A DNA stretch of 39,191 nt. Source: an uncultured Bacteroides sp. GTDB lineage: Bacteria > Bacteroidota > Bacteroidia > Bacteroidales > Bacteroidaceae. Below, one piece after another: positions 34,641 to 39,191 of this stretch. Position numbers and translations under genes: made by a program. Under the pieces are notes generated by a model. That model had not been told where the DNA came from, searched no databases, and worked only from the letters and a program-made list of their open reading frames with translations. Within the stretch, counting starts at the first letter, position 1. Every line of letters begins with the position of its first letter. The stretch covers positions 1 through 39,191 of the forward strand of contig CALUOU010000015.1 in assembly GCA_944322335.1 (NCBI GenBank), read 5' to 3'.

Positions 34641-34733
34641 ATGAGAATGTTTAAGAAGATCATGAACCGTCTGGCCGACAAAAAGAACGCCGACGTTTGG
34701 GGCTACTGCATGCTCAGCATGCATACCCTCTAA
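34641..34733 (+). CDS. small cationic peptide 2, 30 residues
   Basis: It begins MRMFKKIMNRLADKKN and ends WGYCMLSMHTL. It is a paralogue of peptide 1 with one inserted residue in the middle and a Cys in place of Ser near the C-terminus. The 18 bases before the start (TTAGGAGGATAACACA then ATG) match peptide 1 almost exactly, although the rest of the upstream sequence differs. A 7-bp hairpin TGCATGC-TCA-GCATGCA (34707-34723) sits in the last codons. No separate promoter is seen, so it is probably cotranscribed with peptide 1. Confidence 0.75.
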   Translation: MRMFKKIMNRLADKKNADVWGYCMLSMHTL

Positions 34734-34796
34734 AAAGAGATTGCGAATAAAAAAATCAGTTGTCAATAACAGTATTTGCTAAAAATATCTAAAACG

Positions 34797-34892
34797 ATGA
34801 AAAAGAAAGTGGTCAATACATTTAAGCACATTTTGGCTGAAATCGGTCGGAATGAAATGCTTATCAATGGGTACCACCCTGATAAGCTTTAA
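34797..34892 (+). CDS. small cationic peptide 3, 31 residues
   Basis: It begins MKKKVVNTFKHILAEIGRN and ends INGYHPDKL. Hydrophobic residues 5, 6, 9, 12, 13, 16 give an amphipathic helix. It aligns without gaps with peptide 4 (shared N, F, K, G-R-N, M, Y) and with peptide 1 (F-K-x-I, [KR]-N, G-Y), linking both sub-types. There is no Shine-Dalgarno sequence; the upstream region is A-rich, as is usual for this phylum. It lies 63 bases after peptide 2. Confidence 0.65.
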   Translation: MKKKVVNTFKHILAEIGRNEMLINGYHPDKL

Positions 34893-34927
34893 GCGTACCC
34901 CGAAACTGGGGAAAACTTGGCAAAAAC

Positions 34928-34993
34928 GATAAGTGTTCAGTTCTTTAGCCTTTGAGCCTCAGCCCCTAAAGCCTACAAACCAACAAACTTATC
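34928..34993 (+). other. nested hairpin upstream of peptide 4
   Basis: GATAAGT (34928-34934) pairs with ACTTATC (34987-34993), and inside it CTTTAG (34943-34948) pairs with CTAAAG (34966-34971). The structure ends 5 bases before the ATG of peptide 4 and could control its translation. Confidence 0.5.
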
Positions 34994-34998
34994 TGCTT

Positions 34999-35091
34999 AT
35001 GAACAAGATTTTCAATTCGTTTAAACGAGTTTTTGTCCAAGCGGGCAGAAACTGGATGGAGGCTATGAGATATTACAGCCTTCAAATGTGA
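34999..35091 (+). CDS. small cationic peptide 4, 30 residues
   Basis: It begins MNKIFNSFKRVFVQAGRN and ends RYYSLQM. Hydrophobic positions 4, 5, 8, 11, 12, 15, 19, 22, 23 make a clean amphipathic helix over most of the length. It shares N-x-F-K and G-R-N-x-M with peptide 3 at identical spacing, and F...Y at 17 residues apart with peptides 1 and 3. There is no Shine-Dalgarno sequence. A strong terminator lies 40 bases downstream, marking the end of the cluster. Confidence 0.65.
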   Translation: MNKIFNSFKRVFVQAGRNWMEAMRYYSLQM

Positions 35092-35131
35092 GCGACACAC
35101 ACACTGACTATCGTTAAATAAAAAAGCAAGC

Positions 35132-35170
35132 AGTCCTGCTTTTCCGCAAGGGAAGGCAGGACTTTTTCTT
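35132..35170 (+). terminator. Rho-independent terminator of the peptide cluster
   Basis: AGTCCTGC (35132-35139) pairs with GCAGGACT (35156-35163), extended by the inner TTTTCC/GGGAAG pairing and closed by GCAA. TTTTTCTT follows. It faces the convergent phospholipase D gene and may partly serve it too. Confidence 0.85.
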
Positions 35171-35203
35171 GGGAAACAGCCTGTTTTCCTGACCGATCCC
35201 GTC

Positions 35204-36427
35204 TCACAGGAACGGTGTCAACAGATTGCCAAACCAGCCAACGAACTTCTTCCAGGCTGAGCGCTTTTTCCAGTATTCTGGCGTGAGGAGAGTGCTGTTC
35301 CGCTTGTCACGCTCAAACATGGCATTCAATTCCTGAGTAGTGCGCGGGGCGAAAATAAAGGCATTGGTCTCGTAATCGTAACGCAGGCTGCGGCTGTTGA
35401 GATTGGCCGTACCCACGGTGCAAAACTTTCCGTCCACCATCATCACCTTGGAGTGGTGGAAACCTCCGTTATAGAGATAGATCTTAGCCCCCTTCTTGGC
35501 CAGCTTGTGCGCCACGTAAAGGGCAGCATCCGGCGTAAACGAAATGTCCGATACAGCCGGAATCATGATTTCGACTTGTTTCCCCAATCTCAGTGCTTCC
35601 TTAATGGCCTTGCGTATGGACTTGGTAGGCACAAAATAAGGATTGACAATCTGGACATGCCCTTCCGCACTGTTCAGGCAAGCCGCGTAGGCGTGGCTGA
35701 TGGAACGAGGTGTCTCCTTCGGCGTGCGGTCCACGATGGCAATCCGCTGCGCCACACTGTCCGGCCATTGGGGAATGTCCGGGAAATACTCCGGCCCGCC
35801 GATGTGCTGTCCGGTCTCGCGATTCCACATGGTCAGGAAAATGCCTTGCAGGTAGCGCGCGGCATCTCCCTCGATACGGACATGAATGTCACGCCATTGC
35901 CCTATCTTTGGCAGGCCGTTGATGTAATAGTCGGCTATGTTCATGCCGCCCGTATAGCCTATCCGTCCGTCGATCACCACAATCTTGCGGTGGTCGCGGT
36001 GAAGGGCATGATTGACATAGGGGAACGTGATCGGGTCAAACTTCACCAAATCAATGCCCCGGCTGCGGATGGAGTCAATGTGGCAGTTCTTCAGCGGTTG
36101 GTTGTTGGACCAATTGCCGAAAGCGTCAAACATGGCCCGCACCTCCACGCCTTCCGCCGCCTTCTCGGCCAGAAGGTCGAACAAGGCGTTTGCTATGGAG
36201 TCATTGCGGAAATTGAAGTATTCCAGATGGATGTGGTGACGAGCCTGCCGGATGGCCTCGAAAAGGTCGACAAACTTATCATGCCCCGTCAGCAGGAGCT
36301 TCACTTTGTTGTTGTCTGTAACGGGAGCGCCCATCTCCCGCAGGCACTGCATGGCCAGGGTGTCACTCTGGGCTGACAAGCTTCCCAAGAAGCCTGAAAA
36401 TACAAGGATAAAAAGAATTCGTTTCAA
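35204..36427 (-). CDS. exported phospholipase D / cardiolipin synthase-like protein
   Basis: This second PLD-superfamily protein has about 407 residues. HKD motifs are DHRKIVVIDGRIGYTGGMN and HHSKVMMVDGKFCTVGTANLNSRS. In contrast to Cls it starts with a cleavable signal peptide rather than two membrane helices. I place the start at a TTG (36427), which gives MKRILFILVFSGFLGSLSAQ. The longer frame to 36475 (also TTG) contains the TATCTTTG promoter element and is unlikely. The enzyme may act on phospholipids in the periplasm. Convergent with the small-peptide cluster. Confidence 0.87.
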   Translation of the reverse strand: MKRILFILVFSGFLGSLSAQSDTLAMQCLREMGAPVTDNNKVKLLLTGHDKFVDLFEAIRQARHHIHLEYFNFRNDSIANALFDLLAEKAAEGVEVRAMFDAFGNWSNNQPLKNCHIDSIRSRGIDLVKFDPITFPYVNHALHRDHRKIVVIDGRIGYTGGMNIADYYINGLPKIGQWRDIHVRIEGDAARYLQGIFLTMWNRETGQHIGGPEYFPDIPQWPDSVAQRIAIVDRTPKETPRSISHAYAACLNSAEGHVQIVNPYFVPTKSIRKAIKEALRLGKQVEIMIPAVSDISFTPDAALYVAHKLAKKGAKIYLYNGGFHHSKVMMVDGKFCTVGTANLNSRSLRYDYETNAFIFAPRTTQELNAMFERDKRNSTLLTPEYWKKRSAWKKFVGWFGNLLTPFL

Positions 36428-36457
36428 TAGTTTCCGTCTTATTTTGGTTTTGGCGGC

Positions 36458-36465
36458 CAAAGATA
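36458..36465 (-). promoter_or_regulatory. -7 element upstream of the exported PLD gene
   Basis: Minus-strand TATCTTTG is an exact match. TTTG at 36492-36489 lies 23 bases further upstream, slightly wide spacing. It decides the start codon of the PLD gene. Confidence 0.6.
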
Positions 36466-36673
36466 GTGGATTCAAACGAGAAAACGCACAAAGACAAAGC
36501 TGATTTCACCCCAAAGGACAATAAATCGGCCAAAACTGTCATCACAAGCAATCAGTCACAGGGCAGACTGCCAATGCAAAAGAAAGCACGGACCAGAAAA
36601 TGCCAATCCATGTTCTGCAACAGTTTCCGCAACTTTTCCAACATCCGGCAACGCTCCATTCGGTTTTTCTGCC

Positions 36674-36681
36674 TATGTTTG
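36674..36681 (+). promoter_or_regulatory. -7 element upstream of the SH3b membrane protein
   Basis: TATGTTTG matches TAnnTTTG and lies 36 bases before the ATG. No -33 TTTG is visible. Confidence 0.5.
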
Positions 36682-36717
36682 CATATAACTTGTCATCCCT
36701 AAAAAACATCCAACGCC

Positions 36718-37884
36718 ATGAAACGAGGAAATTCCACCAAAATGCCTGTAGGACTGCAATGGCTCATCTGCTTATTGCCGGCTTTTGTGTCCCTCACAAG
36801 CGCGGCGCAAGAGACCTGCACCGTCAACGCCTCTGCCCTCAATCTGAGAGAGTCCCCCTCTAGCAACGCGGAGATCGTGGGCAAGCTCACGGAAGGAGAC
36901 ACGGCCGAATGGATATCTACAGAGAACGGATGGGCCAAGATTGTCCATCAGGGTGACACCTGCTATGTGGCCGCCCAATACATCACCCTGAGTGAAGAGG
37001 CGGAAAAGGCCGGACTGCCCGCATGGGCCAACCCTGAAGAAAGCAAAGCACGATGGAGGACGATGGGGTATTATTTCTCCACCGACCGCATCATGGAGGC
37101 GTTGCCCGACTTCGGACTGCTGCGGGGGGAGCTTCCATTCGATCCGGACATCTGCTTTCACATCGCCTTCTGGCTGCTGCTTCTGGCGGGCATCTCTTTC
37201 CCCTTCCTGAGAGACAGCATCGAGTATGGGAACATCTGGTACTGGATCTATTACGCCCTCACGCTGATTGCCTCGGCCTGCGAACTGCTTTACCTGCTCG
37301 CCTCGCCCGACCCGCTCGGATTCTGCGACACCAACAACGTCTGGTTTGTCACCGCCCTGTTCTATCTCCTCCTCTGCGGACTGGCCCTTTACCAGCAGCT
37401 CAAGCTGTTTTCCACCATTCTGTTTGTCACTCAAAGGGATGCCGATTTCGATTTCAAAGCCGGTCTTGCCCCCAAACTGCTCTTGCTGGCGGTGATCTAT
37501 TTCATCGTCTCCATCGTGGCCTACCACTTCGGCGAGCGTTTCCCTGAATGGCTGACTTATAGCGTATTAGGGTTACTCGCACTGCCTGTCTTGTTCATGG
37601 CCTATCGTGCGGTCGCCGAAAGGCATTTCTCTCCTCTGCTCTTGTTGATCCCGTTTTATTGCATTGCGGGAGCCGCCACACTTGCCGTCTATTGCATCAT
37701 CGGCATCACGATCGCTGTCCTTCTGCTCATTTGGCTCATCATTAGCCTGTTTGGAAGGGATGAGATGTATGTCAAGGTAAACGGCGTATGGTATTGGTGT
37801 GACTACGACACGTGGCTGGAAGGAATGGAGACAGGAGCCTGGGACGACTGGAGCTCACAATTCCACGACTGGATGAAGAGGTAA
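36718..37884 (+). CDS. SH3b-domain membrane protein of unknown function
   Basis: This 388-residue protein starts with a signal peptide (LLPAFVSLTSAAQ). A bacterial SH3 domain follows (about 32-90, VNASALNLRESPSSNAEIVGKLTEGDTAEWI and GWAKIVHQGDTCYVAAQYI). The domain may bind peptidoglycan or protein in the periplasm. A linker and about seven membrane helices (about 145-345) follow, then a short aromatic-rich cytosolic tail (VKVNGVWYWCDYDTWLEG). The combination resembles Bacteroidales SH3-plus-membrane proteins with no assigned role. It is convergent with the response regulator, with a 10-base gap between stops. Confidence 0.78.
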   Translation: MKRGNSTKMPVGLQWLICLLPAFVSLTSAAQETCTVNASALNLRESPSSNAEIVGKLTEGDTAEWISTENGWAKIVHQGDTCYVAAQYITLSEEAEKAGLPAWANPEESKARWRTMGYYFSTDRIMEALPDFGLLRGELPFDPDICFHIAFWLLLLAGISFPFLRDSIEYGNIWYWIYYALTLIASACELLYLLASPDPLGFCDTNNVWFVTALFYLLLCGLALYQQLKLFSTILFVTQRDADFDFKAGLAPKLLLLAVIYFIVSIVAYHFGERFPEWLTYSVLGLLALPVLFMAYRAVAERHFSPLLLLIPFYCIAGAATLAVYCIIGITIAVLLLIWLIISLFGRDEMYVKVNGVWYWCDYDTWLEGMETGAWDDWSSQFHDWMKR

Positions 37885-37894
37885 ACGCTCCGCC

Positions 37895-38596
37895 TCATTC
37901 CACAATCAGCTTATACCCCATGCCCCGCACATTCACAATGCGGATGTGTCCGTCATCGGCCAGTTTGCGGCGCAATTTGGCGATGAAAACATGCAGGCTG
38001 CGCTGATTGAAAAACGTGTCATCTCCCCAAAGGTCAAGCAATATCTGACGCATGTCCGTCACCTGGTCGCGGTTCATGCAAAGCCGATGCAGAATTTCAC
38101 TCTCGCGGTGAGACAAATGCCGGACAACGCCAAGGCGCGAAAGCGTCTGCCCTTTACAGTCAAACCGATAGGATCCTATTTCAAAAGCGGAGACCTGTGG
38201 CGTGAAAGCCGGGGAAACAAACGCCCGTCCCAGCAATGCCCTGACACGCACTATCAGCTCCTGCATCCCGAAAGGCTTCTTCAGATAGTCATTGCCGCCC
38301 AGCTCAAAGCCCTCCACCACGTCGTTGACAGCGGAGCGGGCGGTGAGGAAGAGCACGGGAGTCCGGCTGTCTGACTTACGGAGACGGCGCACCATCTCGA
38401 AGCCGTCCATGCGGGGCATCATCACGTCGGCCACCAGCACATCGGGCTTTTCCTGGAAGAACAGCCGCAAACCTTCTTCGCCGTCCTTGGCAAGGCGGAT
38501 GCGGAAGCCTTGCCCCTCCAGGGTATCTTTGATGATGAGGGCAAGCGTCTCTTCGTCCTCCACCAACAGCACGTCTATCAATTCTTCATTCTTCAT
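37895..38596 (-). CDS. OmpR-family response regulator
   Basis: This 233-residue two-component regulator has a receiver domain with acidic pocket VEDEE, phospho-Asp in VLVADVMMPRMDG (about 57) and KKPF. The C-terminal winged helix contains LSHRESEILHRLCMNRDQVTDMRQILLDLWGDDTFFNQRSLHVFIAKLRRKL and ends VRGMGYKLIVE. It resembles Bacteroides RprY. It overlaps the upstream histidine kinase by 11 bases, so the two form one transcription unit. The stimulus and targets are not visible. Confidence 0.92.
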   Translation of the reverse strand: MKNEELIDVLLVEDEETLALIIKDTLEGQGFRIRLAKDGEEGLRLFFQEKPDVLVADVMMPRMDGFEMVRRLRKSDSRTPVLFLTARSAVNDVVEGFELGGNDYLKKPFGMQELIVRVRALLGRAFVSPAFTPQVSAFEIGSYRFDCKGQTLSRLGVVRHLSHRESEILHRLCMNRDQVTDMRQILLDLWGDDTFFNQRSLHVFIAKLRRKLADDGHIRIVNVRGMGYKLIVE

Positions 38597-39191
38597 TAGA
38601 TTCGCTCAAAACATCTTTTGATTCCTCAATCATAGGAATAGTCTTAACTCTTAATTTAATAATGAATACGCTCCCCTTTCCCGGCTCGCTCTCCACCTCC
38701 ACCGTGCCGCCGTGCCGCTCCACCATCGTCTTGACATAATACAGGCCGAGGCCGTAGCCCTTCACAGGGTGCAGGTTGCCCGTGGGGACGCGGTAGAACT
38801 TGTCGAACACATGCGCCAGCTTGTCTTTGGGGATGCCGATGCCACGGTCCCGCACGGAGAGGATGAACGCTCCGCCTTCCTGACGGGCCTCTATCTCCAC
38901 CTCCACCTGTCCTGCGGAGTACTTGATGGCATTGTCCAGCAGGTTGCTCACGATGTTTGAGAAATGCGTGCGGTCGGCATTCACCTTCAAGCCGGGCGGC
39001 GTGAGGCGGGTGGAGATGTTCACGGGCTTGTCCGCCTTCAGCTTGTGCTCTTCAACGAGAGGCGTAAGGATGTCGGCCACGGGGAAGGTCTCCGGATGCA
39101 GGCGGAATGTCTTGCGCCGCTCCATGGAGAGGGAGAGAATCTGCTCCACCAGTCCGCCCAGCCGCGTGAGTTGCTCCTGGCAGATGCGGAG
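38586..39191 (-). CDS. sensor histidine kinase, C-terminal part (gene continues beyond the window)
   Basis: Only the last 201 codons lie in the window. Visible are the end of the dimerisation helices (QEQLTRLGGLVEQILSLSMERRK) and the HATPase_c domain. The latter has an N box FSNIVSNLLDNAIKYS, G1 DRGIGIPKDKLAHVFDKFYR and G2 GYGLGLYYVKTMVERHGG, ending in GSVFIIKL. The phospho-His and sensor regions are off the edge. It resembles RprX, the partner of RprY-type regulators, and overlaps the downstream regulator gene by 11 bases. The tail IEESKDVLSESNEE is acidic. Confidence 0.92.
   Translation of the reverse strand, partial: LRICQEQLTRLGGLVEQILSLSMERRKTFRLHPETFPVADILTPLVEEHKLKADKPVNISTRLTPPGLKVNADRTHFSNIVSNLLDNAIKYSAGQVEVEIEARQEGGAFILSVRDRGIGIPKDKLAHVFDKFYRVPTGNLHPVKGYGLGLYYVKTMVERHGGTVEVESEPGKGSVFIIKLRVKTIPMIEESKDVLSESNEE

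Overview
The window comes from a Bacteroidales genome, most likely a Bacteroidaceae or close relative with about half G+C. The signs are TAnnTTTG-type -7 promoter elements before many genes, an LpxC-FabZ fusion, a BlaI/M56 pair whose sensor has a carboxypeptidase-like tail, a SusC-like leader domain on an outer-membrane barrel, DUF3822 and DUF3667 proteins, and almost no Shine-Dalgarno sequences. No IS element, integrase, phage gene or CRISPR array was found, so this is mostly chromosomal core with a few accessory spots.

Layout. 1-1270 (minus): tRNA-Pro at the edge and aroB. 1575-4487 (plus): a 970-residue outer-membrane barrel protein with its terminator. 4488-5495: a 1 kb non-coding region with repeated motifs, a 22-bp-period palindrome array and a candidate small RNA. 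5496-10014 (minus): tatA, tatC and a Dna2-like nuclease/helicase. 10125-12568 (minus): an ECF sigma operon with a probable anti-sigma protein, a secreted protein and an outer-membrane barrel. Divergent from it, 12757-14640 (plus): a BlaI-type repressor with three palindromic operators and a frameshifted M56 sensor protease. 14728-27723 (minus): a long run that reads mnmA, S8 protease, xseA, MATE pump, HAD-DUF3667 fusion, lpxD, lpxC/fabZ, lpxA, a pRiA4b ORF-3-like protein, upp and miaA. 27873-29246 (minus): type II NADH dehydrogenase. 29247-29736: a non-coding region with a second 22-bp-period palindrome array. 29737-31176 (plus): cardiolipin synthase, overlapping convergent rsmD, then DUF3822 and a tiny membrane protein (minus). 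32704-34122 (plus): a RecD-like helicase. 34123-35203: the most unusual part, with four tandem genes for related peptides of 29-31 residues. 35204-36427 (minus): a secreted phospholipase D-like protein. 36718-37884 (plus): an SH3b membrane protein. 37895-39191 (minus): a two-component pair whose kinase runs off the window.

The best candidate for something undescribed is the peptide cluster at 34365-35091. The four ORFs are not represented among ordinary-length genes. They align without gaps around F-K-x-[IV] ... [KR]-N ... Y (one residue is inserted in the second). They form amphipathic cationic helices, sit behind a full TTTG-19-TAnnTTTG promoter, and end at a strong terminator. The first two carry identical AGGAGG ribosome binding sites, which is unusual for this phylum. 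Their function is unknown to me; membrane-active peptide, signal peptide or type I toxin are all open.
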